This document shows positions 34,205-47,048 of a stretch of DNA of 64,000 nt, piece after piece. The position numbers were made by a program, and so were the translations under genes. Origin of the DNA: Membranipora membranacea (taxonomy: Eukaryota > Bryozoa > Gymnolaemata > Cheilostomatida > Membraniporidae); contig OU612066.1 of NCBI GenBank assembly GCA_914767715.1, positions 20,990,283 through 21,054,282 on the forward strand, given 5' to 3'. The first letter of the stretch is position 1. Each line of letters starts with the position of its first letter. The notes beneath the pieces were generated by a model. The model did not search any database. It was not told the origin of the DNA and saw nothing but the letters and a program-made list of their open reading frames with translations.

Positions 34205-35290
34205 TCCTTGTGGTTTTCTGAAAAATGGAGAGGGATTCTAAATCATATCAAACAATCAGCTCAGAGAACTTTTGTACTAAACTGTTCTGTTATGGATAAG
34301 AACTAAATGAGTCAACTTCATATTGCGCCAATCATTGCGGACAATGGACAATGGACGACATCTATGATATAATAGGCATACACATCACAAAAACTGGGTA
34401 TTTGGCAACAAGCAATCTTCCTCTCAAACTGGTTGCATTATACAATAGTATTTTAGTCAGCTGACAGCCCAAAGTTTGTAATATTGCTCAATATCCTAGG
34501 TGATTCAGGCTTGAATAGATAAAATAAGGGATATTTGGGAACTATAAGTGGCAAGCAGGATTTAAAATGGCAAAAATTGGCTTTAAAGTTCTGTGCTAAT
34601 ATACATGCAACAAGGGTTGTCTTCTGACACCCCAGAAGAAAACAACTTTTGTTTTATACAATCAGGTTGCAATATGCCAATGAGAATACATCTCTTCCTC
34701 CTTGATTAAACTTGAGTAGATATAAACATGATCACTTACACCTCCGTTAACTTACCATAGTCGTGTAACAATTGCTAGGTGAGGAGATTAATCACCCCGC
34801 CCTGACCATTAAAACCTATTTAACCCTAACACGAGAATTGACAAATTTGTGTTTAATCGTAATGTGCAATTTACTGTTTAATATTAACAAAACACAACAT
34901 ACTCTGAGCAATTTCCTTAGAAGAAAAAGACAATAACAACAAATATAGATTTACTTTGTGAAAGAGGTAAAAAAATGAAAGCCTCAATCCAAATTAATGA
35001 ATGAGCTAGTTTCAGTATGAAGGTAGAAAAATCATAGAGCAAATTGCGCAGATGATCTACCTTGTCTTGGTATGTAACAGTCATCTGATAAGAAAATAAA
35101 TGTCTAAGCCTGTGTAGCCGGGCTATTACAGATAATAATAAACAAGATTAACCTACACTATACAAGTAAGTGATTTGCTCAGACAGCAATACTATGATAA
35201 ACTTCCACTAAGCATGTATGTACTTACAACTAAAGCGGCCTGTTCATGGTGATACATACTTACAGAGTAGTAAGTTTAATTAATGCCGTT
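34205..35290. other. Non-coding cassette flank and spacer
   Basis: About 34205-34650 aligns with the copy 3 end (about 63555-64000), and its first part also with 32068-32222. From 34650 to 35290 I see AT-rich spacer without gene signals. Confidence 0.5.
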
Positions 35291-35297
35291 ACTCATA

Positions 35298-38200
35298 CTA
35301 CTGTTCTATTTTAAGCGCTGTCATGACTTTACTTATCAGATCTTCTTTCTTATCTTTAGTTCTGACCGTCACACCTCGCTGTTTGAGCCATGAAGTCAGG
35401 CAGGCATTACCAGCCTTGGATATCTGGAGGAGAAAAAAATTCAGTTGAGGATGTGTTGCTGATGTTGAATTATCAGAGAGGAAACATCAAGCATGCAGCC
35501 ATTATGGTCTAAGTAGGATTCTGATAATATGAAGCTCGAATCATTTTGTAATGCATTGAAACAAGGGAGGATAACTTGATGCAATTAAACAGATGATAGA
35601 GATTATTATGATAACGGTTTAAGATTCCAAAGTGATATTCAGCGGTCAAATTGTTCAAAGTCATCGATCGGGATGATAGTGTTCTAGTTTTCAAGTTGAA
35701 ACTTCATGTGAACAGACTCTTGGTTGCTAAGACTCCCCTGAGATCACTTACAGTTCCTGTATTTATCAGAGACATAATGACTGTGTGTGAATCCCCAGAG
35801 CTGTCTTCTGTGGTCTTCATCTTTTTACTGCCCTGAAATCTAATCAAATATTAAGTTACAGTTAATCAATTAATCATACAATCCTCTTACATGAAGTTTG
35901 ATCCAATTTTTCCGCATTACAATTGTTTCCATGTTACTGGTGAGCTGCCAGCAAATGAAAGACTCGAGCGGGGGCAACGCTTGACCTACATTCCTCCATT
36001 TCCTTCAGTGGCATATTGATGTACTGGGGTAACATAATATGGCATAACGTTGATAAAACGGTAACAAAGTGTTAGATTACACCTCAAATCTGTTGAAACA
36101 GCATTTATTTACTTCAATAAATTATATATTACTATTCTTGTGTGAGAGCTACTGGGAACGTTATTTTCATTGTTGATAATGCAACGAAAGGCCAGATATA
36201 GTGAACAATTCCTCATTGATATCAAGCTTACATGATTCAAACAAAGAGGTAGGCATCATACTAGCAGACTAACCTGTGTTGGTGTTTGGATACAGGAAAT
36301 GTCTCTTTTGACACCAACAGCTTTGGGAGTTTTAAGTATACTGACAGGCAGCAAGCCTGTCGTACTCTTTACACCAAGACAACGATTTGCAGCCGAGATA
36401 CCAGTAGGAGAGCTCTGATCTGAAACATCATTCAACAAACAATCCATTCAGATTTATTATAGTATGATACAATATACCTGCTTTTGGATTATCAAGCCAC
36501 AGCCGACTGACCAGCTGAGTGAGAATGACATGAATGCAGGCAAATCATATCAACATTGATCTACAATCAAGTGTGGTCTCTCAACATTATCAACACAATA
36601 TTCAGTGCAATGAGAAAAAAATGTTCAACCTCCATCATATCGGTATCAGCAACCAGCGTGTAACATGTAGCCCTAGATTTACCAACTGTAGGGAGAAATG
36701 TACAATAGGACACAATAAGTTTCTCCACTGTAAGGCTTATGTGTACTTAATTGATCCAAACTACCAATCTTCTACTTACTGTTATTTTTCTTGAACAGCG
36801 GAGTGACAGGATTCTTAGTGGAGAGTTTATCTGAGAATTTGAGATTTATCCCTCCTTGCTGATGATTAGTAGAAGCAGTTCTGACAGCAGAGGTCAAAGA
36901 GAGGTCATTGGTGAGGGTCTTACTCTTCACCCTCTGCTTCATCAGGAATGACGGGATCTGAGGCTTCATCTTAATAGGTCCTGAAGAGCCTAAGTTCTGC
37001 CCTGTATTAAAAAAAACTTCGAGGAGAATACAATCCACTCAGGATGATATAAGTGTTTTACAGGTGAACAAGTTTTGGAAGTACCAGCAGGCCTGTAGAA
37101 AATACTAGGCATTATTATATGGAGAGTTTAGCAAGTCACCTTTGATTTCATTATCTGGTAAAGTAACAACAGTTTCTCTAGTCAGATTGAGCGAGTCACT
37201 GGTAGTAGAAGTTGTCTGCTCTGTATTAGTATCGGCTGATTTTCTATCCTGCCGGAGTGATGCATCAGATAAACTGCTGGTCTTACAGACAACTGGTACA
37301 GTGTTAGGTCTACTGGGTAGCTGGAACATCAGTATAGAGTAGGATATTGTTTGCGTCTGGTACAAGGGCTCTGTTGGGAGTTTGTGACATTCCACATTTA
37401 TACTTCTCTGCTTTCACTTTCAGATTCTCACCATATTTATGGAAGAGATAAAACATTGGCCCAAACCGTAAATGCTTCAGGACATTAACTATCAATGAAA
37501 GGAAATGATGAATTTAAAAGTGAAATTTTGTTTAAACCCCATAAAATGAAATCATTTCAAGCTTCGGTATACAATTGCGAGTAGTCGATAACATAAAGGG
37601 CGAAACATATTTACTGCGTCGCAGTAAAAACAGTTAAAAAAACTGTATCAAATATATTTCAGTCCAAGGAGAGCCACTCACAGAATGGTTTGTTGGTATA
37701 GTATACAGCTGTGGAGTAGCGTTGTGAGCATTACGAGATAAAGATATCTTCACACCACATACAGACTTCATCAGAGTACGTATATCAGAGATGAAGGTAT
37801 CACACAGGGCTTGTCTGTCCTTTATCTGACTGATATAACCTGACTGTCTCACACAAACTGAGGGATATCTGTCTCAACAAAGCTAAGGAAATCAATGAAA
37901 TCCCATCCAAATAGCATGGCTGATTTCTGACACATACAACGCTCCAAGACGGTTTTATCAACAGTTAATTAAGAACTATACTCCCCTTTCAAAATGTGTC
38001 CTACCATACCAGTTAGGTTCATTTGCTAGCAGCTGTTTTCAGGAACCAATTAAACTCAAGCGCTTTTTTACTATCACCGAAGGTTTTTTTAATCTGCCGC
38101 TTCCTATTGGCCCGTCGAAACCGGCTGAACAATGCTAAGGTGATTCCAGTAAAAAAAGTGGTGATTGTGAGGATACGTAAATAATTTGTTTCCTATGAGT

Positions 38201-39486
38201 TTGAAGTTGATTTGATAGTAGAGCAAGTTCTCATCAGAGTCAGGTAATCTGTATCCGTATGTATTCTTCCAATATCGCTTCATATCTTTGTAAGAATTGA
38301 ATCCACCATCACCAGAAGTGGGTAGAGTATGACTTATACTAAACACCTGACCTTTCTTATTGCTAAAAGAAAGGTCTAGTCACAGATAACGTGAGGATGA
38401 ATAACTGATCTAACATCGAGTTATTCAAATCCAGATCAATACGAAAAGTACTGGCTTTAGGCATTTTGAGTTTTGTTTATTCAAGGAGTAAGCTCTTTGT
38501 TGTGTTGCATGATTTGCTGATAAAATTCAGATGAGAGTTATCCTCTCCTCGGCGAAACGTCCATTTATATGCGGATTCTTTGGTTTGTTTTCAGGGACTT
38601 GACAGGAAAGGATGGTAGTTTAGTACTTGATTTCAATGAAATGATCAACAATGTGCATCAATTTGTAAAATCTCAATACCTTGGTAAAATGTGGCACCAC
38701 TTCAATCATACATAACTTGATGATGATATGAATAACTGATCTCACATTGAGATATTCAAATACAGACCAATTCATTGTACCAAAAGATGAATTACTGGCT
38801 TCCTGCTTTTGACAAGTTAGGACCACTCAGGGAGTAAATTCTCTTAACTAAATAAACTAGACTGTTGTGTTGTATCAGGGAGTTTGGGACAGCCCCAAAT
38901 TCCCTAATTGTATGATGTCTTGAAAAAATGCAGACAGGCTTATCCTCTCCTTGAGCTGAATGTTAGAGATAGGGACAATGATCATTTAAATGAGGTTTGA
39001 TTTTTGTTTTCAGGGACACGACCTGTCATGGTGGTAACAAAAACTCGAAATTAGGAATATGTAAACATCAACTGCACCCTGTCATTAAATGACGATCAAC
39101 GATGGCCATGAAACTGTAAAATCACCATACCTTGGTAAAATGTGGCACCACTTGATACCAATAGCCTGCTGTGGAATTACAATGTGTTCATCACTCTCAA
39201 ATGTCTGTATTGTATGATGACTTATGTCCAAATCTTCTTGCTACAAATAGATATGCGGATGAAATTGTAGACCTTGCAAAGAACAAACAAGCAAGGCACC
39301 ATAGTTGTTGCAATGGCTGAAAGAAAATTCCAATTATTCATTTGAAAACAATCTGTGAAGCCTCACCGATATATCTGGAATTGTCATTGACAGTGGTGAA
39401 AGTGTTATTGTGAACTTTCGAGGAGTAAAGTTGACATCAACTTTCAATATAGTTTGCTTCATAGGGTCGGTGAGAAATACTGCCAT
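35298..39486 (-). CDS. C18orf63-like (DUF4708) protein with SAP-like C-terminus, N-terminally shortened
   Basis: Minus-strand exons 39486-39367, 39240-39131, 38362-38177, 37868-37682, 37320-37140, 37001-36780, 36419-36274, 35832-35752 and 35423-35298 join in frame to 452 aa. The order VDVNFTPRKFTITLSP, then IKWCHILPSNKKGQVFS, then SYKDMKRYWKNTYGYRLP and KLFTYPSVCVRQ matches the conserved part of vertebrate C18orf63 as I remember it. A long low-complexity Ser/Thr stretch follows. The last exon (ACLTSWLKQRGVTVRTKDKK, then DLISKVMTAL) resembles a SAP DNA-binding helix pair. The homologous N-terminal exon continues upstream to 39595, but has an in-frame TAG and a frame change near 39485-39510. 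So the gene may begin at the ATG at 39486 or be a young pseudogene. Molecular function is unknown for the family. Confidence 0.65.
38390..39160. repeat. Local tandem duplication in a DUF4708-like gene intron
   Basis: Segments around 38640-38710 repeat 39084-39155, including the 3' end of the KWCHILP exon and its donor (GTATTG instead of GTATGG). Segments around 38390-38560 resemble 38725-38960. The extra exon piece lacks its acceptor, so it is probably not used. Confidence 0.55.
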
Positions 39487-39594
39487 GGACAAGCTAATCA
39501 CCAACTATATTCCAGTTAGGAGCCATCTTAGCAGTCAAGGTGTATTTGAAACATGAACTGTATTGATAGTAAGTCACTGGACCTGGTTTGGATA

Positions 39595-41435
39595 CCTGGA
39601 TAAATAAATATAAAGTTCAGATGAAGGTTACCAGATGAACATGTTACAAAAAAAAATAGAAAACTAAATAAAATAAAACCTAACTTATTGTTTGATGAAA
39701 ATATCAATGCTCCTACATTAATTTTATTGATTCAATAAATATATGGAGGTTTTTTATGAACTGTGAGGGGCCTATTCTGAAGCTAATCCAGGATCACCCT
39801 CACATTAGCTAGCTAGCTGGACATTAAGCCACTGCCCAATAGGCCATTACCCATAGGACAACTGTCCTAAAGGCCACTACCCATACGGCCACTGCCTAAA
39901 AGACCACAACCCATAGGCCAAAACCCAGGGGGTTAGGTAAACAAATGTCTGACAAAAGTTAGTATTTGTATTAACTATAGTCATACAATTTCCTACAGAG
40001 TAGCAAAAATTCATTGTGTTTGTTCAATATATAATTGTGTTTATATATATATATATATATCCTAGAGGAGTAAAGTATTAATTATATTTAAGGCTAAATA
40101 ACATTTACTCAAATTTCTACGGTATAAATATCAGCTAGCTAGCCAAAAGCAAGTGCTAGATAACATGAAGAGACCCCCAAACTACCCCTAACTAAACTGA
40201 AGCGAAATATTCTAAAAAAAATTCTTAAAACAAAAGTGCTGCATACTAACCAAATACAGGCGAACTGAGAATTATTAACATATCCTACTAAGACCAATAA
40301 ACAGTACAATGATTTAATGCCAAAACGTGGGAACAGTGAGCTCATATGCGATGGTGCAAGGGGCTGGAAAAATTCATCATGAAAGTAAAGGTACCCCAAA
40401 CCCCTCTAGTGGGGTGGGAGTCCACCCAACGATTCACTTGGCACCAATTGTCTTGCATAAAATATCTAGTGCTAACAGATTGCTAACCTAAATGATTATC
40501 CCATCTAACCGTCCCGTGAATAATATTGAGTGGAGTTGGGACATGGGTGGTAATATGGTAAAGTTAGATGGTTGAAAAATTTTCTTGACAAACGTGGCAT
40601 GGGAAAATAAATATCAAATCTTTAGAAAAATAATTTCACTTTTATTTACACTTTTGAACCTCTGAGTCTTTAATCAGCAGCCCTTTTGTTTTTACTAAGT
40701 AGTAACGGACAGAATTCAGGGTATTCTGAGGGAGCAAATGCCTGCAAGTGTAATTTGTTGAATGTTTGATAACAGAGTGCTGCAAAATCTTACTTGCAGC
40801 TGTTAGAACACTCTAAGTAGAATAAAGTGTGCCTCTGCCAAGGCTAGTTGCTTCATTTAGACTATCAAGCAAGCAAACACTTTTTAAAATAATACGCCAA
40901 AAAACTCAAGTCATGTACTTTGTAGGTGTTATGAATAGTATTTCCTACTACACTGGTAAATATTCCTAATCAGATTAGGTTTATCAAACACTGACATGTC
41001 TTAGCTGGTGTTTGATATGAGCTCAGCCCATGGCCCTTCTCTAAATATAATACCTCAGTGTGTATATCCTTCCAGTTCTGAATAGGACAGTACAGCTAGA
41101 TACATTTTAGTGGATCTGAAAATAAAATGACTTTATCATGAAAATTCTGCAGCAGGTTTGTTGATTGGTTTTGATGTGGACTTTAGATAGGAGGGGGCAG
41201 GATGAAAATGGTCAGAATTTAGGGTTTGTTAACATCATCACAATAACCTGAATGATTGCTATCATATTGTTTTAATATGAATTATCATTGAGGTATGTAT
41301 AAATAAATATATATAAATATTTTTATTCATATCAATGTAATTTATCAACCAATGAGTGATTATAATTATTTATGTTATTCGAAATGAGAGGACAACTTTC
41401 AATCAAATACGAATGATTTTGGGTAATGATGGCCA
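39595..41435. other. Repeat-rich spacer, no gene supported
   Basis: Contains a degenerate short tandem repeat (39826-39932), an AT run (about 40041-40061) and a fragment similar to the left-edge exon (about 40830-40880). Expected N-terminal exons of the DUF4708-like gene were looked for on the minus strand and not found. Confidence 0.5.
39826..39932. repeat. Degenerate ~15 bp tandem repeat
   Basis: About seven imperfect units around AGGCCACTACCCAT. Not coding. Confidence 0.7.
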
Positions 41436-41439
41436 ACAA

Positions 41440-41580
41440 TTGAAGGAGATGCGCCATGACACAACATTTAGCACAATGATGACTGAATGTTGAGCGCAAC
41501 AATCAGAAATAAGCAACCGACTGAATAAGCTGTGTTTCTGTGATTCTCTGTGAAATTCTCTAAGTGATAGCTGTATGAAC
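41440..41580 (+). promoter_or_regulatory. Conserved proximal upstream block of gene A copy 2
   Basis: Same block as before copies 1 and 3 (GGAGATGCGCCATGACACAA), retained although the coding exons of copy 2 have diverged. Confidence 0.4.
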
Positions 41581-44500
41581 ATGTGTTCCTATAACAAATA
41601 TTATCAACAACAAATGAACAGAACTGCCATGTAAGTTTACTCACTTAATATTCTCATTACTGCTGTTACTAAATTAATAGTAGGCAGGTTTCAACTCTTT
41701 TGCAACGCATATACAGTTATTCATCATATTTTGGACTTTTTGATTTGAACTTTAAATTTAAATTTGATATGGCTAGGGAAAAGGCTTTAAATATTTAGTT
41801 TATTCATCAATGCAAATATAAAAAATAACCTATGCCATGACAGTGAACTCCCTAAAAGTCCATCAGGTTTTTCTCAATGATGATGTGTCATCAGCGGCGT
41901 TACGATATCAAAGATGATGCAATCGCTGCCTTCTGAGTGCACAACGCCACAATGAGAAAGTAAACAAGTAGTAGTGATACTACTAGGTGACTCTATCAGT
42001 GAGAGTTAAATCACATATCATACATTTCAATCATTGTAGTAGTGAGATAGTTAGCCTGAAGTTGTGGAGTGATATCGATGATGATCACAAGGGACAGCAG
42101 CCGGATATGAGTGATCATGAGGATGCATTCTCATGCAAAAGTCAGAAAGGTGAGTCTCAATTAGGGGAACCTGAAATTTGTTGATCTTGAATAACAGTCA
42201 TTATGATGTTTATATGAAGCTTTGAAGCTGCTGATTTTGTCATTGAAAAGAATTAAAACATGATGTTCCCAACTTGGAAGCAAAATCGGCCTAAGAGAAC
42301 TGGCCAGTAGTCAGCTATAGAAGAACAGACACGGCTTAGATTGCACTCAATTCAAAAGTTCAAACATATATAATAACAAATTCATGTTGGAAACATATCA
42401 AAACATATTTGATTTCAGAATCAGATGCAGGATACAGGTCTGAGGAGGGAAGTTTCTGGGATGAAGATCAGATGTGTGAATTCTCTGATGGTAAATACCC
42501 TAATCTAAAGGACATAATTGTTATTTGGAAGTTATCTATCCACTGCTATGCCAATTTTTGCTACTTGTAATTTTCAAAGCTGAAGCATTTTATGATTATA
42601 ATCGCAGAATTTAATTGAAGCGAATGAACCATGCACTCATTGCAAGACAGCACTGACATAGATGTATAGCTCCTCATTGAGTGATTGCAGAGGGATCCCA
42701 GCCTGATAGAAATATCAACTACAATATGGCAGAACAAGAGTTCACATTTTTTTTATCTCGTTCATTTTCATTGAGATACATCTACTTAAAATGGGGCATC
42801 GATAGTGATGTATGACATGTAGCACATTTAGTTCTTACATTCTCTGATTTACAGACATCGTGGACACTGAGTTTCTCGTCTCATGTGATGAAGAGACCAC
42901 TACAGACACATTATTTACTAAACGGCTCATTGACAGCCTCAATCACTTAGTAGAAGATTCTCTTAAAATTAATGATCAAGTCTCGTCATTGAAGATCCCG
43001 ACTGATCAAAATATGGTACATGATGTAAGGTGAGTATTTAATGATGTTCTACTAGTCACTTGTATTCATTTTTTTTCTTCTTTATATCATACTACAGCTG
43101 AGACCCAAATTCAGATAGATCAGTGCACTAGCAAGCTGCATGCAACTGACTGGAACTGTGAAAGCCTTCATCCCCAGCCAATAGGAATATGACAGTTGTC
43201 AATAAATAATAAACGATATAAAAAGTTTAAGGATTGTCTTTACTTTCACAATAAGAAGACAACTTATAGTTATACCCCTAAAAAATCGCTTTTTCGGGCA
43301 AAAGCTTGCATTTTTATCTTTATATCATACTAATATTGAACGTAGTATGATGTGAGCTGAATTAGTCTAAGTGCTCAGACTCCAAGGCGCAGGGAGTTAC
43401 TCGCACACGCTATCAAACTCCTCTCCCTCTAGTCTGATAGCGTGCGCAAGTAACTCCCTGCGCCTTGGAGTCTGAGCACTTAGACTAGAGCTGAATAAGC
43501 GTCCAATCAGTGATGTAATTTGGCTGTCTCTGATAGGCATACCTCTCCTAACATGTACCCAAATCAAATCTATCCAAAATGCAAAAAGACACGTATGGAA
43601 ATATGTCCCAAATTGGGAACTGATAACAAATAGACAACTGATTTGTCTGCTCTTGATCACTATATATAATATGGTTATTTCTGTGCTATTTTCTAGACCT
43701 GGAGTATTTGATACATCCATTTGGCAAAGCGTCGAGAATGATTTGATGAACAGGTCATCTCTGCATGATGAAGGCTTTGATTATCCCGACAATGAATTAG
43801 AAACGCCATTGAATCTAAGCCTCCTTGAGTTCACCGATGAACTGACGCAGCTAGAAAATCAAGATATGTCACTCTCAACACTATTCTACCAGACCATCTC
43901 AAAGGACCATTTCGTGTAAGTTTCAATGAGTATTTTGCAAAGCATTCCGCACATTGTCAATGTGCCAATCACTTTCATTCAAACCGCGAGATAATAAAAG
44001 GCATCAATGCAGTTTAATAGAAAACACTCATGATAATGTTACGGTTGCCTTATCTCATGAGAGAATCCAGGCTATGATACATTTTGTTCCCCTATTTGAT
44101 ATTTACTTCTGAGCTGACCACACAAAATGATCTGTAGTAAACAGTGATACCATTTATCCTCATTTTCATCATAATGACTATGAACAACTAGCCAATTACT
44201 AATGCCTATTGAACAATATATACGTTGAAAATCTGAAAAGGGGAAACATCAGTATTATGAGCTGTCCCCCCACAGCAAATGAACACAGTGATTTTTAACT
44301 AGTGAACTTCTATTTTACAGAGCTGAAATCGTATATGCTAAAGATGGGTTGGAGAGTAAAATACAGGAGCAACAGAATGATACCCTTACAGTTCCTCAGG
44401 GTGAGTGAGAAACATTTACACATTTAATCAGTACTGGTAATTTCTGTCACATGGAAGGATAACGAAAATATGTGTCCTTTTGCCAAGCTTTAATCATGAA

Positions 44501-44868
44501 CTCTTAAACAATGACCACTAGATTGGGTCTGTCAATCTTTGAACCGGAGGTAGTGAAATCGATAAACAAACATACTATAGCAGTGATGGAGGGCAAACTT
44601 TAACCTTATTTCAGAATCAGGAGAAACGATATGCGAAACTGATGAGGAAATAGAACCTGAGCCAGCTACATGTGTGCAGCAGGAAAGCTCTCAAATTCTG
44701 TGTGATACTTCTAGTGATAAATTACGAGTCTGTGAGAAACGGTTTCAGTCTACTACCAAGATATCGGCTACGCGCGGAGTTCAGCATGGTATAAAGAGAA
44801 GAGTTACCAAATGTTTTAAGATTGTCAAGAGTTTTGTGAGAAACACTATACGCAGGATTATCTCATAG
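41581..44868 (+). CDS. Gene A copy 2: diverged 319-aa paralogue lacking one exon
   Basis: Seven exons: 41581-41630, 42040-42149, 42419-42490, 42855-43029, 43697-43915, 44321-44400 and 44615-44868. They join in frame to 319 aa. The counterpart of exon 6 of copies 1 and 3 (213 nt, phase 2 on both sides) is missing, and its loss or gain does not disturb the frame. The fifth exon is longer than in the paralogues (219 versus 153 nt). Shared features are ETPLNLSLLEF, the acidic SEEGS...WDEDQ patch and the basic tail GIKRRVTKCFKIVKSFVRN. Intron 4 carries the 125 bp foldback MITE. No TRIM partner lies upstream of this copy. Function unknown. Confidence 0.7.
43363..43487. mobile_element. 125 bp foldback MITE related in its ends to the giant transposon
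   Basis: Two ~54 bp arms form a nearly perfect hairpin starting TAGTCTAAGTGCTCAGACTCC. The 9 bp GAGCTGAAT stands directly on both sides (43354-43362 and 43488-43496). Its first 21 bases agree with the giant transposon TIR (TAGTTAAAGAGCTCTAACTCC) at 16 positions, ungapped, and the target duplication has the same length. It lies in intron 4 of gene A copy 2. Confidence 0.75.
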
Positions 44869-44869
44869 T

Positions 44870-45910
44870 GTCTCCCTATATATATATTATGTTTACACTC
44901 ATACTGGCTCACAGGCTATTTTATGTTCATGGTCCAGTTTTTGTGTAGTTTTCTTATGGAATATTCAATGCGTCATTCCATTATACATATCTTCATGGCT
45001 GTGTTGATTAAAATTTTGTTTCCAATATTTCAATGCATTATTAGTTAGATGCATACCCTTTTTTTGCATTTTACCGCTTCAGTCATTTTGCTGCATGTGT
45101 TTTACTGTTCCAATACAAAACAATATGGAAAGTTTATTAAACTATCTTGATTTGAAAGTAGGAGAGGCAAAATCCAAAACTCACCATATTTGTGTAGATG
45201 TACTGCCATAGAAGTCTGAGTAGAGTGTTATCTTTTTTCATTCCGATACAGCTGAAAAATCTTGAAGAATAATTCATCCAGGAGCAGTCACATAATCCAA
45301 GAGTAGAAATAATTCCGGACTGGTCTTATACATCATTAATATCCTGATTTTTGTTTCATATCTTTGGGAGACGCGAGTCATATAGAGCTCATGTTATATC
45401 ATGTACTAACTATGTACATCTGATATTCATAAACTCCTATAATAGTTAGCAGTATAACTGTAGTATCGTGATGAATAATCCATACTGGAGCTGTCATATA
45501 ATCCGAGATTAGAAATGATTCCGCGACAAGCCGAAACACCTTTCTTCTACCCTGATAGTTCCTATAATTATGAGTTAAGTCATCGTGATGAATCTCCTTA
45601 TCTGTGCTTATGTTTTGAAATCCCTACAGGTCAGACAGAGGCCTCCCAAGTTATATCTGATTATATCTGATATATATCCTTCTGCTTTGGGTTTTTTCTG
45701 AAAAATAGAGGGATTCTGAATCATAACAAATGACTAATTCAGAGTACTTGTGTACTAAACTTTATTATTGTGGATAAGAACTACATTGTATGGCCTAGTT
45801 TGTTTCATATTGTATTGTACCAATCATTGCATTATGAAGATGGACAGAATCTAGGGTATGATATGCATACACCATCACATAAGCTGGATACTTGGCAATC
45901 TTGTCCCGAA
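44870..45910. repeat. 3' flank of gene A cassette, copy 2
   Basis: From about 45220 the sequence follows 31675-32222 and 63180-63720 with many differences, including ATAATCC-containing repeat units and GGGATTCTGAATCATAACAAA. An AATACA near 45112 stands where the paralogues have AATAAA. No coding region supported. Confidence 0.5.
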
Positions 45911-46910
45911 ACACACACAAACTCACGTATCCATTCTGGGACAGGGACCCACACAAGCAGGACAAGTTTAATTAAAAAGTGCGAAAATCAATATTCCGTT
46001 GAACACTCTGGGAGAGAGTCTGACTTGCAATGAGTCTCATCCTCCAATCGGGCACTCACAGGTTGATGGATTGCTGTTTTTAATTGAAAGACCGCCCTGG
46101 GCCACTACTAATTAAGCGAGGTATAAATTATATAATTCGTAAATGGATCACCTCATCATATGCATCTAAAGTAACATTTCTAGATAAATCATGTACTGAT
46201 TACACTAGAAAAGTCGGAAACCCAGCACACCGCAACAACAAACTGCTACAGCCAATCCCTTCTACTCTACGCCGATCAGCCAGACTAAAACAACGCCAGA
46301 CAGACACCAAGTGTAGCTCTGCTCTGAGATCGAGCACAGTACTAATGAAATATAGCAATGCCGGCTGTATTAATTATAAAGAATAAACTAAACTGATCAG
46401 GTTTTATATTTCACTTTTTATACCCAGGATGCCTCCTCTTTTTCTACAAAACCCTATAAGGGTCGCTGCTAATTTTTAGTCTGCTACCAATGGTTAGTAA
46501 CAAAGATAATAATAATAATAATAACAAGCATGTTTACTTTGCTAACCATTGTCCATGATCAAACACCCCCTCTCCCCATAACATAAGTATTTATATTTTA
46601 ATCTAGACGCTGACAGAGTTGCAAGCATGTCAGCCAATGTCACTGCGTTGGCCCTGATTTTAGTCAACAAATTGGCTAAAAGCATGTATACTTTGACAAA
46701 ACCAATCCAACGGCCATGGACTTACATCAATATGAATATGTATATTTTGGCACTACAAAGGATTTCTTCAAAATGTTCCAATCATGAAAATAAATACATG
46801 GTTGGAACCACATAGGTGTGAATTTTCAAAATATGTTTTCAAATTTGCTCTGGGAGCAACATGAGGCACGCAAATCCAAAATCTAATTTCATTTTAGCAG
46901 CCAAAAATAT

Positions 46911-47048
46911 CATCTAGAATTTACATTATTTGATCCCAGGCAGAAGCAAAAAATAGTGTGTGTAACATTGCGCTATGACTGCACAATGTTACACACACTC
47001 ATTTTTGCTACTGCCTGAGATCAAATATTGTAAATTCTAGAATCTAGT
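46911..47048. repeat. Foldback element, ~138 bp
   Basis: Arms starting near TCTAGAATTTAC and running through GCAAAAAATAGTGTGTGTAA are inverted around a short loop (CGCTATGACTG). Mismatches are few. No clear target duplication was found. Likely a MITE-like foldback. Confidence 0.65.

Noticed and set aside
40139-40399. 86-codon hydrophobic minus-strand frame
   Set aside because: Low-complexity translation of AT-rich sequence, no motif and no copy elsewhere in the window.
46084-46386. 100-codon plus-strand frame with a basic end (TLRRSARLKQR)
   Set aside because: The ending is reminiscent of retroelement pol tails, but no other retroelement motif is near. Too weak to annotate.
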